Shown here in pieces: positions 45,708 to 59,364 of a stretch of 64,000 nt of DNA. The stretch spans positions 365,677,877-365,741,876 of the forward strand of contig OZ024742.1 in NCBI GenBank assembly GCA_964016885.1, given 5' to 3'. How positions within the stretch are numbered: the first letter of the stretch is position 1; every line of letters starts with the position of its first letter. A model generated the notes under the pieces. It did no database searches, had not been told where the DNA came from, and worked only from the letters and a program-made list of their open reading frames with translations. Source of the stretch: Eledone cirrhosa (taxonomy: Eukaryota > Mollusca > Cephalopoda > Octopoda > Eledonidae). The position numbers were made by a program, and so were the translations under genes.

Positions 45708-46229
45708 TCTGAAAACTATATTCCATATATTGTCAGACAACTATATTCCATATATTGTTGTCAGTAAACTATATTCCATATATTGTTGTCAGAAAACTAT
45801 ATTCCATATATTGTTGTCAGAAAACTATATTCCATATATTGTCAGAAAACTATATTCCATATATTGTTGTCAGAACACTATATTCCATATATTGTCAGAA
45901 AACTATATTCCATATATTGTTGTCAGAAAACTATATTTCATATATTGTCAGAAAACTATATTCCATATATTGTCAGAAAACTATATTCCATATATTGTTG
46001 TCAGAAAACTATATTCCATATATGGTTGTCATAAAACTATATTCCATATATTGTCAGAAAACTATATTCCATATATTGTTGTCAGAAAACTATATTCCAT
46101 ATATGGTTGTCAGTGAACTATATTCCATATATTGTCAGAAAACTATATTCCATATATTGTTGTCAGAAAACTATATTCCATATATTGTTGTCAGAAAACT
46201 ATATTCCATATATTGTCAGAATACTATAT

Positions 46230-47250
46230 TCCATATATTGTCAGAAAACTATATTCCGTATATTGTTGTCAGAAAACTATATTCCATATATTGTCAGAAA
46301 ACTATATTCCATATATTGTTGTCAGAAAAATATATTCCATATATTGTCAGAAAACTATATTCCATATATTGTTGTCAGAAAACTATATTCCATATATTGT
46401 CAGAAAACTATATTCCATATATTGTTGTCAGAAAACTATATTCCATATATTGTTGTCAGAAAACTATATTCCATATATTGTTGTCAGTAAACTATATTCC
46501 ATATATTGTTGTCAGTAAACTATATTCCATATATTGTCAGAAAACTATATTCCATATATTGTTGTCAGAAAACTACATGCCATATATTGTTGTCAGTAAA
46601 CTATATTCCATATATTGTCAGAAAACTATATTCCATATATTGTTGTCAGAAAACTATATTCCATATATTGTCAGAAAACTATATTCCATATATTGTTGTC
46701 AGAAAACTATATTCCATATATTGTCAGAAAACTATATTCCATATATTGTTGTCAGAAAACTATATTCCATATATTGTTGTCAGAAAACTATATTCCATAT
46801 ATTGTTGTCAGTAAACTATATTCCATATATTGTTGTCAGTAAACTATATTCCATATATTGTCAGAAAACTATATTCCATATATTGTTGTCAGAAAACTAT
46901 ATTCCATATATTGTCAGAAAACTATATTCCATATATTGTTGTCAGAAAACTATATTCCATATATTGTTGTCAGAAAACTATATTCCATATATTGTTGTCA
47001 GTAAACTATATTCCATATATTGTCAGAAAACTATATTCCATATATTGTTGTCAGAAAACTATATTCCATATATTGTCAGAAAACTATATTCCATATATTG
47101 TCAGAAAAATATATTCCATATATTGTTATCAGAAAACTATATTCCATATATTGTCAGAAAACTGTATTCCATATATTGTCAGAAAACTATATTCCATATA
47201 TTGTCAGAAAACTATATTCCATATATTGTCAGAAAACTATATTCCATATA
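46230..47250. repeat. 2.2-kb HOR, member 1
   Basis: This segment matches 48,462-49,482 at +2,232. Shared marks are CCGTATATTG (CpG at 46,257 and 48,489) and CTACATGCC (about 46,572 and 48,804). The members differ at about 47,163, where this one has ACTGTATTCC. Confidence 0.75.
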
Positions 47251-47334
47251 TTGTTGTCAGAAAACTATATTCCATATATTGTCAGAAAACTATATTCCAT
47301 ATATTGTCAGAAAACTGTATTCCATATATTGTTG

Positions 47335-47861
47335 TCTGAAAACTATATTCCATATATTGTCAGACAACTATATTCCATATATTGTTGTCAGTAAACTATA
47401 TTCCATATATTGTTGTCAGAAAACTATATTCCATATATTGTTGTCAGAAATCTATATTCCATATATTGTCAGAAAAATATATTCCATATATTGTTGTCAG
47501 AAAACTATATTCCATATATTGTCAGAAAACTATATTCCATATATTGTTGTCAGAAAACTATATTCCATATATTGTCAGAAAACTATATTCCATATATTGT
47601 TGTCAGAAAACTATATTCCATATATTGTCAGAAAACTATATTCCATATATTGTTGTCAGAAAACTATATTCCATATATTGTCAGAAAACTATATTCCATA
47701 TATTGTCAGAAAACTATATTCCATATATTGTGAGAAAACTATATTCCATATATTGTCAGAAAACTATATTCCATATATTGTTGTCAGAAAACTATATTCC
47801 ATATATTGTCAGAAAACTTTATTCCATATATTGTCAGAAAACTGTATTCCATATATTGTTG
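47335..47861. repeat. 527-bp cassette interval
   Basis: Cassettes at 47,335 and 47,862 flank a run that matches 45,181-45,707 at +2,154, with a private AACTTTATTCC change near 47,820. Confidence 0.75.
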
Positions 47862-48439
47862 TCTGAAAACTATATTCCATATATTGTCAGACAACTATAT
47901 TCCATATATTGTTGTCAGAAAACTATATTCCATATATTGTCAGAAAACTATATTCCAAATATTGTTGTCAGAAAACTATATTCCATATATTGTCAGAAAA
48001 CTATATTCCATATATTGCTGTCAGAAAACTATATTCCATATATTGTCAGAAAACTATATTCCATATATTGTTGTCAGAAAACTCTATTCCATATATTGTT
48101 GTCAGAAAACTATATTCCATATATTGTCAGAAAACTATATTCCATATATTGTTGTCAGAACACTACATTCCATATATTGTCAGAAAACTATATTCCATAT
48201 ATTGTTGTCAGAAAACTATATTCCATATATTGTCAGAAAACTATATTCCATATATTGTTGTCAGAAAACTATATTCCATATATGGTTGTCAGAAAACTAT
48301 ATTCCATATATTGTCAGAAAACTATATTCCATATATTGTTGTCAGAAAACTATATTCCATATATGGTTGTCAGTGAACTATATTCCATATATTGTCAGAA
48401 AACTATATTCCATATATTGTTGTCAGAAAACTATATTCC

Positions 48440-49590
48440 ATATATTGTCAGAAAACTATATTCCATATATTGTCAGAAAACTATATTCCGTATATTGTTG
48501 TCAGAAAACTATATTCCATATATTGTCAGAAAACTATATTCCATATATTGTTGTCAGAAAAATATATTCCATATATTGTCAGAAAACTATATTCCATATA
48601 TTGTTGTCAGAAAACTATATTCCATATATTGTCAGAAAACTATATTCCATATATTGTTGTCAGAAAACTATATTCCATATATTGTTGTCAGAAAACTATA
48701 TTCCATATATTGTTGTCAGTAAACTATATTCCATATATTGTTGTCAGTAAACTATATTCCATATATTGTCAGAAAACTATATTCCATATATTGTTGTCAG
48801 AAAACTACATGCCATATATTGTTGTCAGTGAACTATATTCCATATATTGTCAGAAAACTATATTCCATATATTGTTGTCAGAAAACTATATTCCATATAT
48901 TGTCAGAAAACTATATTCCATATATTGTTGTCAGAAAACTATATTCCATATATTGTCAGAAAACTATATTCCATATATTGTTGTCAGAAAACTATATTCC
49001 ATATATTGTTGTCAGAAAACTATATTCCATATATTGTTGTCAGTAAACTATATTCCATATATTGTTGTCAGTAAACTATATTCCATATATTGTCAGAAAA
49101 CTATATTCCATATATTGTTGTCAGAAAACTATATTCCATATATTGTCAGAAAACTATATTCCATATATTGTTGTCAGAAAACTATATTCCATATATTGTT
49201 GTCAGAAAACTATATTCCATATATTGTTGTCAGTAAACTATATTCCATATATTGTCAGAAAACTATATTCTATATATTGTTGTCAGAAAACTATATTCCA
49301 TATATTGTCAGAAAACTATATTCCATATATTGTCAGAAAAATATATTCCATATATTGTTATCAGAAAACTATATTCCATATATTGTCAGAAAACTATATT
49401 CCATATATTGTCAGAAAACTATATTCCATATATTGTCAGAAAACTATATTCCATATATTGTCAGAAAACTATATTCCATATATTGTTATCAGAAAACTAT
49501 ATTCCATATATTGTCAGAAAACTATATTCCATATATTGTTGTCAGAAAACTATATTTCATATAGTGTCAGAAAACTATATTCCATATATT
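48440..49590. repeat. 2.2-kb HOR, member 2
   Basis: This member matches member 1 at -2,232 and member 3 at +2,397. A TTCTATATATTG unit near 49,268 is shared with member 3 (near 51,665) but not with member 1, so members 2 and 3 are closer. Confidence 0.75.
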
Positions 49591-50069
49591 GTCAGAAAAC
49601 TATATTCCATATATTGTTTTCAGAAAACTATATTCCATATATTGTTGTCAGAAAACTATATTCCATATATTGTCAGAAAACTATATTCCATATATTGTTG
49701 TCAGTAAACTATATTCCATATATTGTCAGAAAACTATATTCCATATATTGTTGTCAGAAAACTATATTCCATATATTGTCAGAAAACTATATTCCATATA
49801 TTGTTGTCAGAAAACTATATTCCATATATTGTTGTCAGAAAAATATATTCCATATATTGTTGTCAGAAAACTATATTCCATATATTGTCAGAAAACTATA
49901 TTCCATATATTGTTGTCAGTAAACTATATTCCATATATTGTCAGAAAACTATATTCCATATATTGTCAGAAAACTATATTCCATATATTGTCAGAAAACT
50001 ATATTCCATATATTGTTGTCCTAAAACTATATTCCATATATTGTCAGAAAACTATATTCCATATATTGT

Positions 50070-50880
50070 TGTCAGAAAACTATATTTCATATATTGTCAG
50101 AAAACTATATTCCATATATTGTCAGAAAACTATATTCCATATATTGTTGTCAGTAAACTATATTCCATATATTGTCAGAAAACTATATACCATATATTGT
50201 TGTCAGAAAACTATATTCCATATATTGTCAGAAAACTATATTCCATATATTGTTGTCAGAATACTATATTCCATATATTGTCAGAAAACTATATTCCATA
50301 TATTGTCAGAAAACTGTATTCCATATATTGTTGTCAGTAAACTATATTCCATATATTGTCAGAAAACTATATACCATATATTGTTGTCAGAAAACTATAT
50401 TCCATATATTGTCAGAAAACTATATTCCATATATTGTTGTCAGAAAACTATATTCCATATATTGTCAGACAACTATATTCCATATATTGTTGTCAGTAAA
50501 CTATATTCCATATATTGTTGACAGAAAACTATATTCCATATATTGTTGTCAGAAAACTATATTCCATATATTGTTGTCAGAAAACTATATTCCATATATT
50601 GTTGTCAGAAAACTATATTCCATATATTGTCAGAAAACTATATTCCATATATTGTTGTCAGAAAATTATATTCCATATATTGTCAGAAAGATATATTCCA
50701 TATATTGTTGTCAGTAAACTATATTCCATATATTGTCAGAAAACTATATTCCATATATTGTTGTCAGAAAACTATATTCCATATATTGTTGTCAGAAAAC
50801 TATATTCCATATATTGTTGTCAGAAAACTATATTCCATATATTGTCAGAAAACTATATTCCATATATTGTCAGAAAACTA
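50070..50880. repeat. 1,970-bp-offset block, copy 1
   Basis: This segment pairs with 52,040-52,850, sharing an AAAATTATATT unit (50,664 and 52,634), TATATACC units and a TCAGACAAC unit. Private changes here are AGAATACTATATT near 50,260, TTGACAGAAAAC near 50,519 and AGAAAGATATATT near 50,687. Confidence 0.7.
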
Positions 50881-51987
50881 TATTCCATATATTGTTGTCA
50901 GAAAACTATATTCCATATATTGTCAGAAAACTATATTCCATATATTGTTGTCAGAAAAATATATTCCATATATTGTCAGAAAACTATATTCCATATATTG
51001 TTGTCAGAAAACTATATTCCATATATTGTCAGAAAACTATATTCCATATATTGTTGTCAGAAAACTATATTCCATATATTGTTGTCAGAAAACTATATTC
51101 CATATATTGTTGTCAGTAAACTATATTCCATATATTGTTGTCAGTAAACTATATTCCATATATTGTCAGAAAACTATATTCCATATATTGTTGTCAGAAA
51201 ACTACATGCCATATATTGTTGTCAGTAAACTATATTCCATATATTGTCAGAAAACTATATTCCATATATTGTTGTCAGAAAACTATATTCCATATATTGT
51301 CAGAAAACTATATTCCATATATTGTTGTCAGAAAACTATATTCCATATATTGTCAGAAAACTATATTCCATATATTGTTGTCAGAAAACTATATTCCATA
51401 TATTGTTGTCAGAAAACTATATTCCATATATTGTTGTCAGTAAACTATATTCCATATATTGTTGTCAGTAAACTATATTCCATATATTGTCAGAAAACTA
51501 TATTCCATATATTGTTGTCAGAAAACTATATTCCATATATTGTCAGAAAACTATATTCCATATATTGTTGTCAGAAAACTATATTCCATATATTGTTGTC
51601 AGAAAACTATATTCCATATATTGTTGTCAGTAAACTATATTCCATATATTGTCAGAAAACTATATTCTATATATTGTTGTCAGAAAACTATATTCCATAT
51701 ATTGTCAGAAAACTATATTCCATATATTGTCAGAAAAATATATTCCATATATTGTTATCAGAAAACTATATTCCATATATTGTCAGAAAACTATATTCCA
51801 TATATTGTCAGAAAACTATATTCCATATATTGTCAGAAAACTATATTCCATATATTGTCAGAAAACTATATTCCATATATTGTTATCAGAAAACTATATT
51901 CCATATATTGTCAGAAAACTATATTCCATATATTGTTGTCAGAAAACTATATTTCATATAGTGTCAGAAAACTATATTCCATATATT
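50837..51987. repeat. 2.2-kb HOR, member 3
   Basis: This is the partner of member 2 at +2,397 with the CTACATGCC unit near 51,201. It has no CCGTATATTG change, which members 1 and 2 share. Confidence 0.72.
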
Positions 51988-52039
51988 GTCAGAAAACTAT
52001 ATTCCATATATTGTCAGAAAACTATATTCCATATATTGT

Positions 52040-52850
52040 TGTCAGTAAACTATATTCCATATATTGTCAGAAAACTATATTCCATATATTGTCAGAAAAC
52101 TATATTCCATATATTGTTGCCAGTAAACTATATTCCATATATTGTCAGAAAACTATATACCATATATTGTTGTCAGAAAACTATATTCCATATATTGTCA
52201 GAAAACTATATTCCATATATTGTTGTCAGAAAACTATATTCCATATATTGTCAGAAAACTATATTCCATATATTGTCAGAAAACTGTTTTCCATATATTG
52301 TTGTCAGTAAACTATATTCCATATATTGTCAGAAAACTATATACCATATATTGTTGTCAGAAAACTATATTCCATATATTGTCAGAAAACTATATTCCAT
52401 ATATTGTTGTCAGAAAACTATATTCCATATATTGTCAGACAACTATATTCCATATATTGTTGTCAGTAAACTATATTCCATATATTGTTGTCAGAAAACT
52501 ATATTCCATATATTGTTGTCAGAAAACTATATTCCATATATTGTTGTCAGAAAACTATATTCCATATATTGTTGTCAGAAAACTATATTCCATATATTGT
52601 CAGAAAACTATATTCCATATATTGTTGTCAGAAAATTATATTCCATATATTGTCAGAAAACTATATTCCATATATTGTTGTCAGTAAACTATATTCCATA
52701 TATTGTCAGAAAATTATATTCCATATATTGTTGTCAGAAAACTATATTCCATATATTGTTGTCAGAAAACTATATTCCATATATTGTTGTCAGAAAACTA
52801 TATTCCATATATTGTCAGAAAACTATATTCCATATATTGTCAGAAAACTA
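52040..52850. repeat. 1,970-bp-offset block, copy 2
   Basis: This is the partner of 50,070-50,880. It has ACTGTTTTCC near 52,286 where copy 1 has ACTGTATTCC, and the match ends before a GTTATCAG unit near 52,864. Confidence 0.7.
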
Positions 52851-54099
52851 TATTCCATATATTGTTATCAGAAAACTATATTCCATATATTGTCAGAAAA
52901 CTATATTCCATATATTGTTGTCAGAAAACTATATTTCATATAGTGTCAGAAAACTATATTCCATATATTGTCAGAAAACTATATTCCATATATTGTTGTC
53001 AGAAAACTATATTCCATATATTGTTGTCAGAAAACTATATTCCATATATTGTCAGAAAACTATATTCCATATATTGTTGTCAGTAAACTATATTCCATAT
53101 ATTGTCAGAAAACTATATTCCATATATTGTCAGAAAACTATATTCCATATATTGTCAGAAAACTATATTCCATATATTGTCAGAAAACTATATTCCATAT
53201 ATTGTTGTCAGAAAACTATATTCCATATATTGTCAGAAAACTATATTCCATATATTGTCAGAAAACTGTATTCCATATATTGTTGTCTGAAAACTATATT
53301 CCATATATTGTCAGACAACTATATTCCATATATTGTTGTCAGTAAACTATATTCCATATATTGTTGTCAGAAAACTATATTCCATATATTGTTGTCAGAA
53401 AACTATATTCCATATATTGTCAGAAAAATATATTCCATATATTGTTGTCAGAAAACTATATTCCATATATTGTCAGAAAACTATATTCCATATATTGTTG
53501 TCAGAAAACTATATTCCATATATTGTCAGAAAACTATATTCCATATATTGTTGTCAGAAAACTATATTCCATATATTGTCAGAAAACTATATTCCATATA
53601 TTGTTGTCAGAAAACTATATTCCATATATTGTCAGAAAACTATATTCCATATATTGTCAGAAAACTATATTCCATATATTGTCAAAAAACTATATTCCAT
53701 ATATTGTCAGAAAACTATATTCCATATATTGTTGTCAGTAAACTATATTCCATATATTGTCAGAAAACTATATACCATATATTGTTGTCAGAAAACTATA
53801 TTCCATATATTGTCAGAAAACTATATTCCATATATTGTTGTCAGAAAACTTTATTCCATATATTGTCAGAAAACTATATTCCATATATTGTCAGAAAACT
53901 GTATTCCATATATTGTTGTCAGTAAACTATATTCCATATATTGTCAGAAAACTATATACCATATATTGTTGTCAGAAAACTATATTCCATATATTGTCAG
54001 AAAACTATATTCCATATATTGTTGTGAGAAAACTATATTCCATATATTGTCAGACAACTATATTCCATATATTGTTGTCAGTAAACTATATTCCATATA

Positions 54100-55569
54100 T
54101 TGTTGTCAGAAAACTATATTCCATATATTGTTGTTAGAAAACTATATTCCATATATTGTTGTCAGAAAACTATATTCCATATATTGTTGTCAGAAAACTA
54201 TATTCCATATATTGTCAGAAAACTATATTCCATATATTGTTGTCAGTAAACTATATTCCATATATTGTCAGAAAACTATATTCCATATATTGTTGTCAGA
54301 GAACTATATTCCATATATTGTTGTCAGAAAACTATATTCCATATATTGTCAGAAAACTATATTCCATATATTGTCAGAAAACTGTATTCCATATATTGTT
54401 GTCAGTAAACTATATTCCATATATTGTCAGAAAACTATATACCATATATTGTTGTCAGAAAACTATATTCCATATATTGTCAGAAAACTATATTCCATAT
54501 ATTGTTGTCAGAAAACTATATTCCATATATTGTCAGAAAACTATATTCCATATATTGTTGTCAGAAAACTATATTTCATATAGTGTCAGAAAACTATATT
54601 CCATATATTGTCAGAAAACTATATTCCATATATTGTTGTCAGAAAACTATATTCCATATATTGTTGTCAGAAAACTATATTACATATATTGTCAGAAAAC
54701 TATATTCCATATATTGTTGTCAGTAAACTATATTCCATATATTGTCATAAAACTATATTCCATATATTGTCAGAAAACTATATTCCATATATTGTCAGAA
54801 AACTATATTCCATATATTGTTGTCAGAAAACTATATTCCATATATTGTCAGAAAACCATATTCCATATATTGTCAGAAAACTGTATTACATATATTGTTG
54901 TCTGAAAACTATATTCCATATATTGTCAGACAACTATATTCCATATATTGTTGTCAGTAAACTATATTCCATATATTGTTATCAGAAAACTATATTCCAT
55001 ATATTGTTGTCAGAAAACTATATTCCATATATTGTCAGAAAACTATATTCCATATATTGTTGTCAGAAAACTATATTCCATATATTGTCAGAAAACTATA
55101 TTCCATATATTGTTGTCAGAAAACTATATTCCATATATTGTCAGAAAACTATATTCCATATATTGTTGTCAGAAAACTATATTCCATATATTGTCAGAAA
55201 ACTATATTCCATATATTGTTGTCAGAAAACTATATTCCATATATTGTCAGAAAAATATATTCCAAATATTGTTGTCAGAAAACTATATTCCATATATTGT
55301 CAGAAAACTATATTCCATATATTGTTGTCAGAAAACTATATTCCATATATTGTCAGAAAACTATATTCCATATATTGTTGTCAGAAAACTATATTCCATA
55401 TATTGTCAGAAAACTATATTCCATATATTGTTGTCAGAAAACTATATTCCATATATTGTCAGAAAACTATATTCCATATATTGTTGTCAGAAAACTATAT
55501 TCCATATATTGTCAGAAAACTATATTCCATATATTGTTGTCAGAAAACTATATTCCATATATGGTTGTC
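54100..55569. repeat. 1,565-bp HOR, shorter first member
   Basis: The order of markers matches the following two members, but the offset is 1,462 bp in the left part and 1,487 bp in the middle instead of 1,565. This member is therefore about four units shorter. The left edge is uncertain. Confidence 0.6.
55020..55250. repeat. Strict S-L alternation (53-bp dimer), example
   Basis: Units alternate 25 and 28 bp without exception through this stretch, giving a 53-bp dimer. Similar runs occur at about 24,180-24,350, 26,800-27,000 and 58,130-58,300. The dimer is the smallest higher-order unit visible. Confidence 0.75.
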
Positions 55570-57134
55570 AGAAAACTATATACCATATATTGTCAGAAAA
55601 CTATATTCCATATATTGTTGTCAGAAAACTATATTCCATATATGGTTGTCAGTAAACTATATTCCATATATTGTCAGAAATCTATATTCCATATATTGTT
55701 GTCAGAAAACTATATTCCATATATTGTTGTCAGAAAACTATATTCCATATATTGTCAGAAAACTATATTCCATATATTGTTGTCAGTAAACTATATTCCA
55801 TATATTGTCAGAAAACTATATACCATATATTGTTGTCAGAAAACTATATTCCATATATTGTCAGAAAACTATATTCCATATATTGTTGTCAGAAAACTAT
55901 ATACCATATATTGTTGTCAGAAAACTATATTCCATATATTGTCAGAAAACTATATTCCATATATTGTTGTCAGAAAACTATATTCCATATATTGTCAGAA
56001 AACTATATTCCATATATTGTTGTCAGAAAACTATATTTCATATAGTGTCAGAAAACTATATTCCATATATTGTCAGAAAACTATATTCCATATATTGTTG
56101 TCAGAAAACTATATTCCATATATTGTTGTCAGAAAACTATATTCCATATATTGTCAGAAAACTATATTCCATATATTGTTGTCAGTAAACTATATTCCAT
56201 ATATTGTCATAAAACTATATTCCATATATTGTCAGAAAACTATATTCCATATATTGTCAGAAAACTATATTCCATATATTGTCAGAAAACTATATTCCAT
56301 ATATTGTTGTCAGAAAACTATATTCCATATATTGTCAGAAAACTATATTCCATATATTGTCAGAAAACTGTATTACATATATTGTTGTCTGAAAACTATA
56401 TTCCATATATTGTCAGACAACTATATTCCATATATTGTTGTCAGTAAACTATATTCCATATATTGTTATCAGAAAACTATATTCCATATATTGTTGTCAG
56501 AAAACTATATTCCATATATTGTCAGAAAAATATATTCCATATATTGTTGTCAGAAAACTATATTCCATATATTGTCCGAAAACTATATTCCATATATTGT
56601 TGTCAGAAAACTATATTCCATATATTGTCAGAAAACTATATTCCATATATTGTTGTCAGAAAACTATATTCCATATATTGTCAGGAAACTATATTCCATA
56701 TATTGTTGTCAGAAAACTATATTCCATATATTGTCAGAAAAATATATTCCAAATATTGTTGTCAGAAAACTATATTCCATATATTGTCAGAAAACTATAT
56801 TCCATATATTGTTGTCAGAAAACTATATTCCATATATTGTCAGAAAACTATATTCCATATATTGTTGTCAGAAAACTATATTCCATATATTGTCAGAAAA
56901 CTATATTCCATATATTGTTGTCAGAAAACTATATTCCATATATTGTCAGAAAACTATATTCCATATATTGTTGTCAGAAAACTATATTCCATATATTGTC
57001 AGAAAACTATATTCCATATATTGTTGTCAGAAAACTATATTTCATATATTATCAGAAATCTATATTCCATATATTGTCAGAAAACTATATTCTATATATT
57101 GTTGTCAGAAAACTATATTCCATATATGGTTGTC
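55570..57134. repeat. 1,565-bp HOR, member 2
   Basis: Paired TATATGG sites, a TATATACC unit, TTTCATATAGTG, a TCATAAAAC unit and the TCTG cassette (56,388) recur in the same order at +1,565. The length fits 59 units, 30 L and 29 S. GTCCGAAAAC near 56,577 is private to this member at that position. Confidence 0.78.
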
Positions 57135-58699
57135 AGAAAACTATATACCATATATTGTCAGAAAACTATATTCCATATATTGTTGTCAGAAAACTATATT
57201 CCATATATGGTTGTCAGTAAACTATATTCCATATATTGTCAGAAAACTATATTCCATATATTGTTGTCAGAAAACTATATTCCATATATTGTTGTCAGAA
57301 AACTATATTCCATATATTGTCAGAAAACTATATTCCATATATTGTTGTCAGTAAACTATATTCCATATATTGTCAGAAAACTATATACCATATATTGTTG
57401 TCAGAAAACTATATTCCATATATTGTCATAAAACTATATTCCATATATTGTTGTCAGAAAACTATATACCATATATTGTTGTCAGAAAACTATATTCCAT
57501 ATATTGTCAGAAAACTATATTCCATATATTGTTGTCAGAAAACTATATTCCATATATTGTCAGAAAACTATATTCCATATATTGTTGTCAGAAAACTATA
57601 TTTCATATAGTGTCAGAAAACTATATTTCATATATTGTCAGAAAACTATATTCCATATATTGTTGTCAGAAAACTATATTCCATATATTGTTGTCAGAAA
57701 ACTATATTCCATATATTGTCAGAAAACTATATTCCATATATTGTTGTCAGTAAACTATATTCCATATATTGTCATAAAACTATATTCCATATATTGTCAG
57801 AAAACTATATTCCATATATTGTCAGAAAACTATATTCCATATATTGTCAGAAAACTATATTCCATATATTGTTGTCAGAAAACTATATTCCATATATTGT
57901 CAGAAAACTATATTCCATATATTGTCAGAAAACTGTATTACATATATTGTTGTCTGAAAACTATATTCCATATATTGTCAGAAAACTATATTCCATATAT
58001 TGTTGTCAGTAAACTATATTCCATATATTGTTATCAGAAAACTATATTCCATATATTGTTGTCAGAAAACTATATTCCATATATTGTCAGAAAAATATAT
58101 TCCATATATTGTTGTCAGAAAACTATATTCCATATATTGTCAGAAAACTATATTCCATATATTGTTGTCAGAAAACTATATTCCATATATTGTCAGAAAA
58201 CTATATTCCATATATTGTTGTCAGAAAACTATATTCCATATATTGTCAGAAAACTATATTCCATATATTGTTGTCAGAAAACTATATTCCATATATTGTC
58301 AGAAAAATATATTCCAAATATTGTTGTCAGAAAACTATATTCCATATATTGTCAGAAAACTATATTCCATATATTGTTGTCAGAAAACTATATTCCATAT
58401 ATTGTCAGAAAACTATATTCCATATATTGTTGTCAGAAAACTATATTCCATATATTGTCAGAAAACTATATTCCATATATTGTTGTCAGAAAACTATATT
58501 CCATATATTGTCCGAAAACTATATTCCATATATTGTTGTCAGAAAACTATATTCCATATATTGTCAGAAAACTATATTCCATATATTGCTGTCAGAAAAC
58601 TATATTTCATATATTATCAGAAATCTATATTCCATATATTGTCAGAAAACTATATTCCATATATTGTTGTCAGAAAACTATATTCCATATATGGTTGTC
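57135..58699. repeat. 1,565-bp HOR, member 3
   Basis: This is the third consecutive member, with the TCTG cassette at 57,953 and a TTATCAGAAATC unit near 58,614 matching 57,049. The TCAGACAAC unit of the cassette has reverted to TCAGAAAAC. The match continues to about 59,000. Confidence 0.78.
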
Positions 58700-59364
58700 A
58701 GAAAACTATATACCATATATTGTCAGAAAACTATATTCCATATATTGTTGTCAGAAAACTATATTCCATATATGGTTGTCAGTAAACTATATTCCATATA
58801 TTGTCAGAAAACTATATTCCATATATTGTTGTCAGAAAACTATATTCCATATATTGTTGTCAGAAAACTATATTCCATATATTGTCAGAAAACTATATTC
58901 CATATATTGTTGTCAGTAAACTATATTCCATATATTGTCAGAAAACTATATACCATATATTGTTGTCAGAAAACTATATTCCATATATTGTCAGAAAACT
59001 ATATTCCATATATTGTTGTCAGAAAACTATATTCCATATATTGTCAGAAAACTATATTCCATATATTGTCAGAAAACTGTATTCCATATATTGTTGTCTG
59101 AAAACTATATTCCATATATTGTCAGACAACTATATTCCATATATTGTTGTCAGTAAACTATATTCCATATATTGTTGTCAGAAAACTATATTCCATATAT
59201 TGTTGTCAGAAAACTATATTCCATATATTATTGTCAGTAAACTATATTCCATATATTGTCAGAAAACTATATTCCATATATTGTTATCAGAAAACTATAT
59301 TCCATATATTGTCAGAAAACTATATTCCATATATTGTTGTCAGAAAACTATATTTCATATAGTG

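Larger units (their letters stand above)
1579..59363. repeat. Hairpin-perfecting unit variant, about 30 copies
   Basis: In this variant the unit reads ACTATATTTCATATAGT (1,579-1,595 is the first). The arms ACTATAT and ATATAGT are perfect inverted repeats around TTC. The consensus has only TATAT and ATATA arms around TCC, ended by a C/T mismatch. The T-to-G change restores that pair and extends the stem from 5 to 7 bp. Copies lie near 1.58, 2.84, 4.44, 7.27, 8.64, 9.90, 11.58, 12.83, 14.44, 16.97, 18.23, 19.85, 21.10, 21.21, 22.46, 22.87, 23.67, 37.51, 39.23, 40.35, 42.97, 44.09, 49.55, 51.95, 52.93, 54.57, 56.04, 57.60 and 59.35 kb. Three copies near 4.2, 7.0 and 14.2 kb have CGTATAG in place of CATATAG. 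Confidence 0.7.
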
